NCBI GenBank assembly: GCA_014529385.2
Contig: CM043953.1
Coordinates: forward strand, 109,314,549-109,378,548
Length of the DNA stretch: 64,000 nucleotides
Reading direction: 5' to 3'
Source of the DNA: Adiantum capillus-veneris
Taxonomy: Eukaryota; Streptophyta; Polypodiopsida; Polypodiales; Pteridaceae
A model generated the notes under the pieces. That model was not told where the DNA came from and did no database searches. It saw only the letters and a program-made list of their open reading frames with translations. The position numbers were made by a program, and so were the translations under genes. Of this stretch, positions 33,067 to 45,877 are shown piece after piece (positions within the stretch are counted from its first letter, which is position 1; every line of letters starts with the position of its first letter).

Positions 33067-36000
33067 CTTAATCGTAAAAACTACATGCAGGGGCTTTTCA
33101 GCTTTCTTTTGCACCCAAAGAGACGAGTTTTACACATTCTGAAAGATGTTAGTGGCATCATCAAGCCCTCAAGGTCGCTGCTCTTACATGTTCGATGGTG
33201 TTTTTACTTCTTGTATGTGGTTTTTGATTCAATAACTGTAATTTGTATATCTTTACAGATTGACATTACTTCTTGGGCCCCCAAGTTCAGGAAAAACAAC
33301 TTTGCTGCTTGCTCTTGCTGGAAAGCTCTCTACAGATCTCCGGGTACTTTCAGAAGTGCAATACTTTCTTTGATAAAATAAAGTAAAGATAGAACAAAGT
33401 TTGACTACATTTTGCTCGAGTATGTGGCCTGAGGGTGAGGTAGAACTCACTGGTTGTGCCTCTTTAAACATGAAAAAAAAAGCATTGCGGTTTTGCATGC
33501 ATTGTCCAAACTTGAAGTCGTACTTGTGCCATGAAATGAGAAACAAATTTGTACCAATAAGCTGGTGACATAGTAGTTGAAGTAATGGTGTGGGTGTAAA
33601 CCCGGAACAATCTCAAGGTGTTGTTGAAAGGAGCCAGACATGGTTTTAGCTGTCAAAGATTAGGCTAGAACAAAAATCAGTAATTTGATAAAATGCATTT
33701 TTCTTTCACTCCTGGCACATAGTCAGAAGGTTTCTGGGATTAAGACCGTTGAAAACTTTCCTCGTGTGATGAATGAATTAACAGCTGCCAAATGTCATTA
33801 AATGTTCTGACTATTTTCAACTGCCAGGTTTCTGGCAATGTAACATACAATGGACATGAGATGAACGAGTTTATACCTCAAAGGACATCAGCATACATCA
33901 GCCAACATGATACCCAATATGGAATGATGACGGTGAGAGAGACACTTGATTTCAGTGCCCGTTGTCAAGGCATCGGTAGTCGATATGGTTAGTAAATACC
34001 CTTCTTGTTCATTTATAAAACCACTTGCAAGACAATGTGTCTTATTATTCATTTTTGCCTTGCTGCTCCCTAGAAATGCTGACAGAGCTCTCAAGACGTG
34101 AAAAGGCAGCTGGAATCAAGCCAGATGTGGATATTGATGTCTTCATGAAGGTACTAAAAACTTTCTAACATTGTGTCCATTTTTTGTTTCTCAACTTCCT
34201 CAACAAGACCCCAATTTGTTCCTTTGCAGGCAGTGTCAATCGAAGGGCAACAAGGAAGTATTGCGACTGACTATACTTTGAAGGTGAGGAACGCTAACAG
34301 TAGTTTCCAAGATACTCACAAAACTTCTCAACTCTGGGGTACCCAAAATCATTTGACTTTATGCCCTGGCCTCTTGCATATTAGTGTCTGATCTACACTG
34401 GCCATGCAGATGCTAGGCCTTGACATCTGCGCAGACACCATGGTTGGTGACCAAATGAAAAGAGGCATTTCAGGAGGTCAAAAGAAGCGAGTCACGACAG
34501 GTAAAAAATTCTTTCGACTGTTCTCATTTGTATGTGAAGTAAAAACAAGCGTAATGGGTTGAGTTGTAGGAAGAGGATCATTGTCTCATATTTTTAGCAA
34601 CGTTTACTTTCTTGAGATTGAAAAACACTCGAGAGTCTATCATTCTCCCAAATAGGTCATAATATGAATATTGCTGCTCTGAAATACGTAGTATGGCCAA
34701 ACTTGCAGTTGCATATCTATGTATGTTGTTCCAGGCTCTAGCATACAAATGCATACAAGTCAAATGCTTTGTTGTAGATGTTTCAGGTTCGTACAAACAG
34801 GTATTTCATGTTTCTTTGGCTATAGGTGAAATGCTCGTAGGTCCTGCAAAGGCTCTTTTCATGGATGAAATTTCGACCGGTCTCGACAGCTCCACCACTT
34901 TTCAGATAGTGAAGTGCTTGAGGCAGTCTGTGCATGTAATGGATGCCACCATGCTGATCTCACTTCTGCAGCCGGCACCGGAAACATTTAATCTTTTTGA
35001 TGATGTCATACTTCTCTCAGATGGCCAGATAGTTTACCAAGGGCCTCGAGAACACATCCTTGAGTTCTTCAGGTCAATGGGATTCAAGTGCCCTGAAAGA
35101 AAAAGCACCGCGGACTTCTTGCAAGAGGTGAGTAAAATCTCTTCTTATTGGCACAAACTGGGGATGTAAGATTAAGCATTATGTGCTCGAAACGAATACC
35201 TTTGGTTCATTCATGCAAGAAGTGCATCTGTTCATTCCAAGGATCCAATTGTAACCAGCCGAACTATAAATAGTACAACTTATCGTTCTCGCCTGCACCC
35301 TGAAAAGAAAACAGACATTACTTTTGCTGGCATGTTGTTACCAACAAGATTCTAAGCAGTCTTTATAAAGATAGTCAGTTCAGGAAGAACAGACTGTTGA
35401 TTACATTGAAGAAGGTTGTTTGCAAAGAACTATGACTGTTGTATGACAAAACCTGATTCTAGCAGACTCTTGGTCATCATTCTCTGTTTAGTGAGTCAGC
35501 TGCAAGTTAAACCTTAGGTTGAATCTCGTTCACATGTATACAGAAAATCCAGAAAAAAAAAGAATCCAAAAAAGCTCAAAATTGACTGTTATAGAAAAGT
35601 TAAGGTATCATGGCATCATGCCCATGACAACATAACCATCAGCTCCATCGTGCATAGTATTGACGCAAATCACGGGTAGGCTCTCCATGACTGAAAATAG
35701 GTGTGTGTGTGTGTGTCCCAGTCCAGAAAGGGAAAGAGACGGCCTTCATGCAGCTTTCCTCTTTGGAAATAGTAAGGTGTCGTAACTTGAGTTTAAGTAA
35801 GAATCTTAAGTTTTACTAATACAGAGAGGTCTGTGTACTGAGATTTATCCCAACTGGAATTTCAAGTTAGACATGCTCCCTTTAGATTGTAGCTTTTGTG
35901 TCAGAGATAAATGTATGCATATCCAATATCATATTCTTTAACATGATCTACACTGATGTTGGCACTGTCATCAACTACAGGTAACGTCCAAGAAAGATCA

Positions 36001-39000
36001 ACAGCAGTATTGGGAAGACAGAAGCCAGCCATACAGATTTGTTGCAGTGCATGAGTTTGCACAAGCTTTCAAGTCGTTTCATGTGGGCCGGAGACTACAA
36101 CAAGAGCTGGCCATCCCCTTCGACAAGACAAAAAGCCACCCTGCAGCCCTTGCCACCGGAAAATATGGTCTCAAAAAAAGTGAGCTGTTTAAGGCTTGCT
36201 TTGCAAGAGAAGTGCTGATGTGGAAACGCAACTCGTTCTTGTATATTTTCAAAACGTGCCAGGTACTTTTGCACTCAATTCTTACCACCATCTGCAAGAG
36301 TTTCTCGGTACGATGCATCACAGAATTGGCATAATATAATGGGTTTAAACACCACAAGATGATGCTTTTTCCGAACGTTCTCACTCTAGAAAGCCACCTA
36401 ATTGCACTAAAACGCCTCTTTCTTTGCACTGTTCTTTGCAATGATGAAGAAATGATTCCTTCTCAGCAGGGCGCAATATGTGAATGCACTTCTTACTACG
36501 TGCTCATACTATACAGTGGAAAAATTTCATTTCCTGTAGGACCCAAGCACATTACCACCAAATTGTGTGGTTTTATATCAAAAGAATTTGACAATTGAGC
36601 AATCTATATTTTCTGTGATTAAAGCACGCTATTAAAAAATGCACTTTGATTATTGAAATTTCAGCTAGCTGTCATGTCCTCCATTGCCATGACAGTTTAC
36701 TTCCGGACCAGACTTCATCAAGACTCTGTCAACGATGGAATCATATATATGGGTGCTCTCTTCTACGGACTGATAATTATTATGTTCAATGGCACGGCTG
36801 AGATGGCTATGATCGTTGGTCGTCTTCCAGTATTTTATAAACAAAGAGATCAGCTTTTCTATCCTCCATGGTCTTTCACAATACCGGCTATTTTATTACG
36901 GGTACCTCTTTCCATACTGGAGTGCCTAATCTGGGGATGTCTGACATACTTTGTAATTGGTTTTGCACCAGAACCTGGAAGGTGAGTCAAAATAGGTACC
37001 TTTGTTCAAGTTCAAAATCACATAAGTCTATTTCAACCTTTCTACTTTGAATATTTCGATATAGTAGAGAAGCTCTGCAAACTAAAAAGAAGTTGAAAAC
37101 AGGTTTTTCCGGCAGATACTGCTCCTATTTTGTGTCTCCCAAATGGCTTTGGGTATGTTCCGGTTTCTAGGCTCTGTTGGGAGGACCCAGATTATTGCCA
37201 GCACCTTTGGAATCCTTGCCTTAGTCATTGTCTTTATGATGGGCGGGTTTGTGATTTCTCGAGGTAATCTTGCAAAAGCAACAAATATTGTTGCCGACTT
37301 GGTAGAATACGTAATGAGATTTCTTCGATTGCTTTTGATGTGACAGAATCAATTCATGACTGGTGGATCTGGGCATACTGGTCATCGCCACTCACGTATG
37401 GGCTACAGGCATTGTTTACAAATGAGTTCCATGCAGACCGTTGGCAGAAGGTAAAACACAAATTCACAACCTGGTCTATGATCACAAAACCAACTTTTAA
37501 TCGACTCCTGAATATTGAACTCTGCTCTTCAGCCCTACAATGGGACCTTGAATGCAGACACACTTGGGGAGGCAATTTTGATATCACGTGGTTTCTTTAC
37601 ACATAAGAAATGGTACTGGCTTGGTATAGGGGTGTTGATTGCCTTTGCTGTCATGTTCAACATCTTGTTTACCTTGGCAATGACCTACCTCAAACGTAAG
37701 AAGTAAAGATTACATTTGCCAAAATTATAGCTTTCATAAAGCACAAACGAAGCTAATATAATCTTATGGGAACTGCAGCATTGGGTAAACCTCAAGCAAT
37801 CTTGCCGGATGATGATGCTCAAGAGAAACGTTCAGTCCACCAACCCAGATCGGAGAGCTGGCCGCCGTATTACAACACAGGTAGTGGAGCTCCGTCAATT
37901 GTGGGCTAACTTCATTATTAATAAAAGCTGATTGCATGTAGACAGAGACTCAGATGCTTAACAACATATTGCAAGCCAAACCTACTTTAAGCAACTAACC
38001 AAAAAAAGACTTAAGAATTTAATAGGCATAAGATAAGAGTCATAGATACAGCTACAGGAAGGCTTTGCTACTAGGCCTATGTGTCCAATCTATAACCTTC
38101 AAACTGCAAACCAAGCTTTGGCACTAAAAATCCTATCGTTTGCAGGACAAAATGGCGAACTAGCAGGCATTGACTTGCCGACTATAAGGCCATCAATCCC
38201 CAGCTCTGGCCAGAACAATGATGTTGAAATTGGTACTAACAATCGGCGACGAGGGATACTTCTCCCATTCCAGCCACTGTCAATTGCCTTCAATGCAGTC
38301 AACTACTACGTTGATATGCCTCCTGTAAAATTTTTAATTTTTTCAGTTTTGTTGGATGTACTTTTGGCCAATATGAAAGTTTGGTACTTCTTAAGTAGCA
38401 CAATCTTAATTTCAAACATAGACAAAAACAAGTTTACACCTACAAACAGAGGTTTCTCACCTCCTTCACTCTTATGACGTATTCTTGCAGGAAATGAAGA
38501 ATCAGGGTGTTACTGAAAAGAGGCTTCAACTCCTACATGATGTAAGCGGGGCATTTAGGCCAAGGGTTCTTACAGCTCTAGTGGGTGTAAGTGGTGCTGG
38601 AAAATCTACCCTTATGGACGTTTTAGCTGGAAGAAAGACAGGAGGATACATTGAGGGCGATATAAGTATATCTGGTCACCCTAAAAAGCAAGAAACATTT
38701 GCACGAATAGCGGGATACTGTGAGCAAAATGATATTCACTCCCCTAATGTCACAGTGAGGGAGTCACTTGAATACTCTGCATGGCTTCGCTTACCATCAG
38801 AAGTTGACAAGAAAACAAAGAAAGTAAGCTGCCACAATTTTACGAGTTTCAGCCCACAAAAATGAACAAGAACTACATAGCCCTCATTTATTTTCCGTGC
38901 AGATGTTTGTGGAGGAGGTCATGGAGCTTGTTGAGCTCTTTCCCATTGCCGATGCCTTAGTGGGGCTTCCTGGAATCAACGGATTATCCACTGAACAACG

Positions 39001-41491
39001 GAAAAGACTTACTATCGCTGTTGAGCTGGTAGCAAATCCTTCTATAATATTTATGGATGAGCCTACCTCTGGTTTGGATGCAAGAGCTGCAGCTATAGTC
39101 ATGAGAACAGTGCGCAACACTGTAGATACTGGGAGGACCGTGGTGTGCACAATCCATCAACCCAGTATTGACATATTTGAGTCATTTGATGAGGTAAAGC
39201 ATAACAGCTTCATGCTTCACCTCTTTGAACTTTCACATTTAGTTCTGCATGTTTTTTGTTTCTAGACATAAACAATAAAATGTAGGTCATTATGCTACAA
39301 GAAGCTAGCTTTCAAACAACTGTTGATGTTCAAACACTAATCCTTGTTCAAACACTAATCCTTGTCACTTACAACTCCTGCTCAAATGGACCTCTTTTAT
39401 CCACCTTTACCCTTAAAATCTAAGGCCATCCTTGATAACCTTCTTATTACAACTTTGCAACAAACCTCTAAATTGTCTGTTTTTTGGCAAAAATCATCAG
39501 TATAAGTCCATTAACCAATTTTGCTTACATCGAGATCATTCTTGGGCCTGTAATGGTCACCTCGTAGGTTATGAAGTATCTGTAAGCTTTCAGGCTGTTC
39601 AACATTCCTTGCATTTACTAGGTCACCGAAAATCGATTGTGCTTCAAACTGCCTTAATGTCTTAACATCGGAGTATCTCCCCCATCTGGTTTTTCCTGAT
39701 GTATTTAATATGCAGTTACTGCTGATGAAGCGAGGTGGCCGAGTGATCTATGCAGGTCCTCTAGGAACTTTTTCTGCAGAACTTGTCAAATACTTTGAGG
39801 TAAACTCTTTTTCTGACTTCACAGTATTCATGACGAAAAGAGGAACACTAAAATCCTAGTCCCAAACTCTCTGCAGGACATACCGGGGATCCAACCAATT
39901 ACAGACGGATACAACCCGGCCACATGGATGCTTGAGATCAGCTCACCTTCAGCGGAGGCTCGTCTTCAAGTCGATTTTGCACAGATCTATAAAGACTCTG
40001 CTCTATACAAGTGAAGCCTAAGACCCAGCTTGTGATACACATTGCAGGTTAGATTTTGAACTAAATGGTGTACACTTGTGCCTGCAGGCGCAATCAGGCA
40101 CTTATCAAAGAATTAAGTACCCCCCTGCCTGATTCAAAAGACCTTTTCTTCCCAACCACGTACCCACAAAGCTTTCCTGAACAATGTTTGGCATGCCTAT
40201 GGAAACAACACAAGTCATATTGGCGCAATCCTCACTACAATGCCATGCGATATCTGTTTACAATAGCTCTAGGTCTCCTCTGTGGAACCGTCTTCTGGAG
40301 ACTAGGTCAAAAAATGTAAGCTTTAGCGTGTAGCACTCTGTACAAGCTAATGTATGCCAAAGCTTCCCCTCACCATAGCTTCACTGACTCTTAATGTGTG
40401 TGGCTGCAGGAGCACAACCTCTGACTTGTTTAACATCTTTGGGGCCATGTATTCAATCTCATTGTTTATAGGCTTTCAAAATGCAAGTGCTGTCCAGCCA
40501 GTTGTCGCTATTGAACGAACCGTCTTCTATCGAGAACGGGGAGCAGGAATGTACTCTGCATTAGCATATGCATTTGCTCAGGTAGAACAAAGCCAAATTT
40601 CATTTCATTTGTCTAAGCGACCACCGAAAAGCTAACTATTTCGGCAAATTGCAGGCAACCATTGAAATACCATACTGTCTTGTACAAAGCACCATATACG
40701 TGTTGCTTACATATGGTTTGATCAACTTCTATTGGTCAGCCGCCAAGTTCTTTTATTACTTCTACTTCATTTTCTTCTACATAATCAGTTTCACATACTT
40801 CGGCTTCATGACCGTCGCCATTACGCCAAATGTTTACGTTTCTACCATTATAACAGCAGGCTTCATAAACCTGTGGAATCTCTTCTCTGGCTTCATGATT
40901 CCTCGGGTGGTAAGTGTCCTTGCTGAATAACATGCTGGGATTTGTTGTTGTGTGTGTGTGCGCGTGCGTTCGCTCTCATGCACACAGCATGTAGTGTAAA
41001 TTTTCACCTGAAGGGGATGGTAAGTAGATGTGAGCACACAAACACAGGCTAGGAAAATTCTACATATGGTATATCTGCATGTAATTGAACATAAAATGTG
41101 GGTGCTGGGTAATGATTGTGTGCGCTTGTGAGCAAGTCTGTCCTCGTGCACGTTTTTTTTTTGGTGTGTGTGTGTGTGAACAGAAAAGCTAACATTTTGG
41201 TGAGCTTGGAACAAAATGCAGCGCATACCGCAGTGGTGGAGGTGGTACTACTGGGCCAATCCTTTGTCGTGGTCATTGTACGGGTTGATAGGGTCGCAGC
41301 TGTCGGACGTGGAGAGAGAAGTGCAGGATCCAGACGCAGGCTCTATCCGAGTGAAGGACTTTTTGAATAGCACCTTAGGCTTCAAACATGACTTCCTGGG
41401 GGCCGTCGTGGGCGCCCACCTGGGCTTCACCCTGATCTTCCTCTTCGTCTTCGCATACGGCATCAAGAGACTCAACTTCCAAAAACGATAA
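32325..41491 (+). CDS. Full-size PDR-type ABCG transporter, 24 exons, 1459 aa
   Basis: Exons: 32325-32656, 32837-32957, 33091-33173, 33259-33343, 33828-33987, 34074-34150, 34230-34283, 34410-34500, 34826-35127, 35981-36262, 36665-36981, 37103-37263, 37347-37450, 37533-37695, 37779-37880, 38146-38324, 38491-38823, 38903-39193, 39716-39799, 39877-40010, 40088-40315, 40410-40581, 40655-40909, 41222-41491. All introns are GT-AG and phases add to 1460 codons with TAA. Layout is NBD1-TMD1-NBD2-TMD2. NBD1: Walker [10 protein letters not shown] (185-193), SGGQ (325), Walker B FMDE (to 349). NBD2: GVSGAGKST (903-911), LSTEQ (1010-1014), [12 protein letters not shown] (D1034). Plant PDR hallmarks include [28 protein letters not shown] and [12 protein letters not shown]. 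Length is usual for the family. ATG 32325 begins the conserved N-terminus. In plants these are plasma-membrane ATP-driven exporters of lipids, hormones, terpenoids or toxins; substrate cannot be told here. No lesion seen. Confidence 0.96.
32981..33062. repeat. (GT)n(GA)n microsatellite in ABCG intron 2
   Basis: About 45 bp of GT repeats joined to about 37 bp of AG repeats, ending less than 30 bp before exon 3. It is inside the intron and does not disturb the frame. Confidence 0.95.
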
Positions 41492-41560
41492 CAGGTTTTC
41501 GCTCTCCTCCATTCTTTCCCCCGCCCGCCCCCCCCTTCTCTCTCTCTCTCTCTCTCTCTC

Positions 41561-41798
41561 TCTAACATGGGGTCTTAATGACCCCCAAGCGATGGGATCT
41601 ACGGCGGTGAAAGTGGCACACAAATCTCGAGGCAATGGAGGGTCCACAATGCTCGAATGAGGCCCGACGATTTGAACCCACCCATGTCCTTGTTTACTTT
41701 TCCCCAATCGATGTTCGGGTGCCGCTCTGCTTTCGAGCCCGCACTTCCCTGTCTCATAGATCTCACCCGCTTGGAGGTCATTAAGACCCCGTGTTAGA
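41561..41798. mobile_element. Short inverted-repeat element (MITE-like) after the ABCG stop
   Basis: The ends are 31-bp inverted repeats: 41561-41591 (TCTAACATGGGGTCTTAATG...) and 41768-41798, matching at 29 of 31 positions; similarity continues weakly inward. Total length is 238 bp with no coding capacity. A CT tract is directly left and a poly-C tract (about 41808-41838) just right. No clear target duplication is visible. It starts 70 bp after the stop codon and may lie in the 3' UTR. Confidence 0.65.
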
Positions 41799-41807
41799 TA
41801 GTGCTGA

Positions 41808-41838
<31 letters not shown>

Positions 41839-41909
41839 TAATTTTTTGAAGTTTTAACAATTTTTTTTCCAAATTTCAGGTGGAACATATATTTCCCCCC
41901 TAATTGGCC

Positions 41910-42075
41910 TTGATAAGACATTATTATAAGTTGAGACACGACTTTTGAGAACTCTCTTGGAATCTTGTGTAACCTTGCTTCTATTGGACAATCTAAGTGT
42001 GATAGATTGGTTTTCCCAATTCCCTCTTCACTAATAGGTCTGGAGTTCAACACTCGTCAGATACATCTTTCTACA
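41910..42075 (+). repeat. tRNA-like interspersed repeat (single copy, sense orientation)
   Basis: GTGATAGATTGGTT resembles a pol III A box, and GGAGTTCAACACT about 40 bp on resembles a B box. The flanking words are the reverse complement of the units at 62637-63430 (ACCAATCTATCACACTT, CTACAACATTAAAAACCTCTC). This points to a tRNA-derived repeat family such as a SINE. It is too mutated to be a tRNA gene. Confidence 0.5.
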
Positions 42076-42084
42076 ACATTAAAA

Positions 42085-42119
<35 letters not shown>

Positions 42120-42524
42120 TTCTTGAACAAATTCAAGTGAGCAATGTTGATGGTAGGGACTTAATTCATTCAAACAGGGGATCCCAAATCAAAAGGCAAA
42201 GATGTCAAAAGTTTCCTCTCTCATGGCAACATCCAAGGCACTACACATATACCTAAGCGATTGTTACAATCTTTACCACTTGCAATTTGAACCATCAGAC
42301 TTCTTCTTCAAGTGACTTGCACAATCAATGTTGTAATCTTGATCATGCCCTTCCTCACACTTTCAAATATAATCTGCCTTTCTGTCATACATCCCTTTAA
42401 AACAATTAAAATATCCCTCAAATTCAAAGCGTATATCCAAAGGGATGTTCAATATAAGAAGAGTTTCTAACAATGGCCTAGTCATAAGTTTACTTCTAAG
42501 GAAAAATTCCTCTCTCTCACTTTC

Positions 42525-42555
<31 letters not shown>

Positions 42556-43245
42556 ATGCTTGTACATAAGTGTTTCTAGCAATAAGCCTAGTTATACATC
42601 AAGTCACAACAAACGCTTGGATTGCAAGAGATATATATGATGAGAAGAGTCCCTAGGACTTGCCATGGTATAAGGGTACCACAAACAAACACTGATCAAT
42701 TTTGTGTGTTGACTGTGCAGGACATTTGCAAAAATCTACTTCAATTCATCTTTGCACTAAAGTGCTAGTGCTTGTACTATTGTACATTAAATTTTGACCC
42801 TAGCAGGGTGCCCTCATTCACTTGGATCCTCAAAAAAATCAATCATGAAGGCCAACAATGGACTCAAACATCTCTATTGAGCTTCTTTGGTCGATTCAAT
42901 TGGTTACACAACTTGTGGGATGCCCATTTGTGCATTAGATTCATAGATATATTGAATTAATTCTAGCCATTACAATGTAATTGACTTGATAGCCCAATGG
43001 CAAGATAATTTGTTTAAATTTCAGGTGTGCACACACACCCCACCTTTGTGTTTGTAAAATTTGTTGATGTACATTACAAATGCTTTTCAATCTAATATGT
43101 TCACTATGTTCTAATAATTCTTGCTCAACTTTCTCAACAGAACTCAGTGTAGGTGACCAAAACGTCTTTTTTTTGGGGCTCATTAAGTGGCATCTGTAGA
43201 GATGCTCTCATAACTCTAAGGAGAAAAAAAGGGCGAAGGGGCACG

Positions 43246-43294
<49 letters not shown>

Positions 43295-43338
43295 CAGAGG
43301 AGCCGGCAAGGCGAGGCAGGTTTTATTGACATGAGACC

Positions 43339-43375
<37 letters not shown>

Positions 43376-44365
43376 GCAGACGGGTCTCTGATTCACTCCT
43401 CCTTCCCCTTGCGATAGTGCAGCGAATCGGATCTGCCTATCGAGTTTCCTGTGCGCTGTGGACCTTGGCTTCCTGACAGACAGGCTCAGACTGCGACGAC
43501 AGCTTGCTTCATCTTTCTGCCAGCGTGGCCTGGTGTGGAGGATAAAGAGAGACGAAGAGGGGAGACGGCAGGCCAAGCGAGCCACAAATGCAAATGTGAG
43601 AATGCTGAAGCGTAGCCCTGTGCAACGGGAAACCTGGGGAGGCAGCGAACTGAGGGGGCTGAGGCTTGTCGAGAAGGAACCAACAACCGGCAGGGGTGGC
43701 GGAGACCGTGATTGGGGGAGGCGGCAGCCTTGGAGCTGAGTGCAGAATGCAGAGTATGCATTAGGCAAGCGGCCGACGGACAGAGTAAATGGTTGATGAA
43801 GGTCTGGCAGGGGGCATCATCGCTTGACGATGGGGGATGGGAGGGAGAAATGGCGCAATCGTCTGGCAGATAGGGCCATTGCAGGAGGAGTGTGGCAGAT
43901 AGGGCCATGGGAGGATGAGGTATTGGCGTGTGTATCGCCTCCAAGTCATTGCTTCCTTTCAGAAGTTAAGGAGCCGAAGGGATATTCTAATCTACACAGT
44001 TAATTAATTAATGGAAGTTAGAATCCACCCAGTAGTAGTTAGGTGAGTAGTTAGGTACTAGAACTCATTAGATGATAAAATACATAACCTTCTGATTATG
44101 TTCAACGTTCTATGGATTTGTGAAGCTCACGTTTTGATTTACGTTTTAAAGCTATATTTGCTGTCAATATTTGTTAGTAGTGCCTAATTTAGTTGCGCTT
44201 ATACTAAGAAAATAGTGACTTGCTCTACTACTTGCACTCTTCAAATAAAACTACACCATTAGCCTCATTACAATACTATACATGCAAATGAATGAGAGAG
44301 AGAGAGAGAGAGAGAGATTTAATTGTCTTCTAACTCAATGTATAAGAAAAATCGATATAGGACTA
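42076..44365. other. Unassigned segment with microsatellites
   Basis: No gene recognised. (CT)n near 42090-42114, (CA)n near 42527-42552, (GA)n at 43248-43291, (CT)n at 43341-43372 and (GA)n near 44294-44319. The GC-richer part 43380-43950 has overlapping open frames on both strands (for example minus 43768-43208), but they are dominated by serine, arginine and simple repeats and have no domain. Confidence 0.4.
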
Positions 44366-44557
44366 TCTTATCATATGTATTTTGGTATCTAGAAAGGAAA
44401 TTGCATTAGCCTCAACCTAGAAGGGGAACTCTTATCATATGTATTTTGGTATCTAGAAAGGAAATTGCATTAGCCTCGACCTAGAAGGGGAACTCTTATC
44501 ATATGTATTTTGGTATCTAGAAAGGAAATTGCATTAGCCTCAACCTAGAAGGGGAAC
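44366..44557. repeat. Three perfect 64-bp tandem copies
   Basis: The unit begins TCTTATCATATGTATTTTGG and ends AAGGGGAAC. Copies start at 44366, 44430 and 44494. One A/G difference (CTCAACC versus CTCGACC) marks the middle copy. Confidence 0.95.
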
Positions 44558-44809
44558 TGGGTAGAATGTTCATTAGATTGTGCTTGAGTGGGGTGGATGA
44601 GAGTGGGGCTTAGCAATAGGGGCTAAAAATAAAGTACTATATGTGTGGACATGCAATCATGGCATAATCTAGAGCTCTAGCTATGTCTTGTCTTGTAGTG
44701 GGGGTGTAAAATGATGTACATTAATGAGGGAGGTGTACACAACTCCTTGCTTGGACCGGATGGAACTGAGCTAATCTCCCCTCTCATGATTACTATTATT
44801 GGGTTTGGA

Positions 44810-45000
44810 TATCTACAATTGAGTCTAGGTGTCCCATAGCTCAAGGCCCTCTTAATGGCTTGGACCTTTGTCATCTTTCTATGGTGGACTCTAGGTATCC
44901 CATAGCCCAAGGCCCTCTCAATCTTTGATCTTTGTAATCTCTCTATGCTAGAGTATGGGCATCCCATAGTCCGAGGCCCTCCATCTCCTCTTGTTGGCTT
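44810..45000. repeat. Three degenerate repeats of about 65-75 bp
   Basis: The phrase TAGGTxTCCCATAGCxCAAGG and CCCTCT recurs near 44825, 44890 and 44960 with drift between copies. No coding function seen. A 34-bp perfect-but-one tandem pair lies at 45421-45488. Confidence 0.7.
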
Positions 45001-45511
45001 GAAGGCTCTCTGCTTGCTTGTCAAAGTGTCATTGTTTCCTAAGTACACTCCATAAAGCAAAACAAAGGGAGAGAGGGAGATTGGGTATGGAGCTCCCCCC
45101 CTCCCCCCTTGTAGTGTTGAATATCTAGTCAAACACGCCCCAATCTATAACCAGGTTGATAACTCTAGAGTTGACATAGAGAGAATGGCTACCCAAAAAG
45201 AGTGGTGTATCTCTCTTTGATGATAAAGCATGCTCTTCATGAGCACACATAATACTACTCACTCCAATCTAGGAGTACTTTGCAAATCCTCTTTGCTCTT
45301 GGATTGGAGTTTCTCTACTAGCTTCTATCTCAAGGTGGTGTGAAGATACTCTAAGCAAAACCACCCAAGCATTGTGTGATAAAAATGCCTCCGTAAATCT
45401 AGGTCGTTGTATGAGTCTATCCTTCTCAAGCTCTTGATGATCTCTATAGTATATCCTTCTCAAGCTGTTGATGATCTCTATAGTATATCATCTTCAACGG
45501 TAGAGGGCGAT

Positions 45512-45788
45512 TGTTAGGCTCCACATCTTTCACGTATAGAAGCATCATAATTTTCATCTTATAGAACCCTCTTCTTTTTATCGTGAATGTCCAAGGTGAA
45601 GGAGTACGAGCGGAAGTGCGACGCGAGAGAGAGTGCGAGAAGAAGAGCACGACGATATGGTGAACTCGCTCTACTGTAGTGTGTAGAGCATAGTGAGTTC
45701 TTATTAGGTTTTTACAAAAGAATATGTGTACATACCTGGCGGCCCGCCCACTTACTTGAGCGACCACATTGGGCTTTATACCCCAACA
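45512..45788 (-). repeat. 3' LTR of copia element C
   Basis: In element orientation it begins TGTTGGGGTATAAAGCCC and ends GAGCCTAACA, with TGTT/AACA inverted ends. It is preceded by the purine-rich TTTAAGTGGGAGG. Length 277 bp. The 5' LTR is missing because the element is truncated at 49394. Confidence 0.8.
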
Positions 45789-45877
45789 ACCTCCCACTTA
45801 AAGTCCAATGTGGTACTTTAAGTGTGAGAGAAGCTACTATACAAGCTAATATACAAGAGATGTAGAGAAGTGATGTA

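Noticed and set aside
43208-43768. 186-codon minus-strand frame
   Set aside because: Composition is driven by CT/GA arrays and serine/arginine runs; no domain, and the opposite strand is open too.
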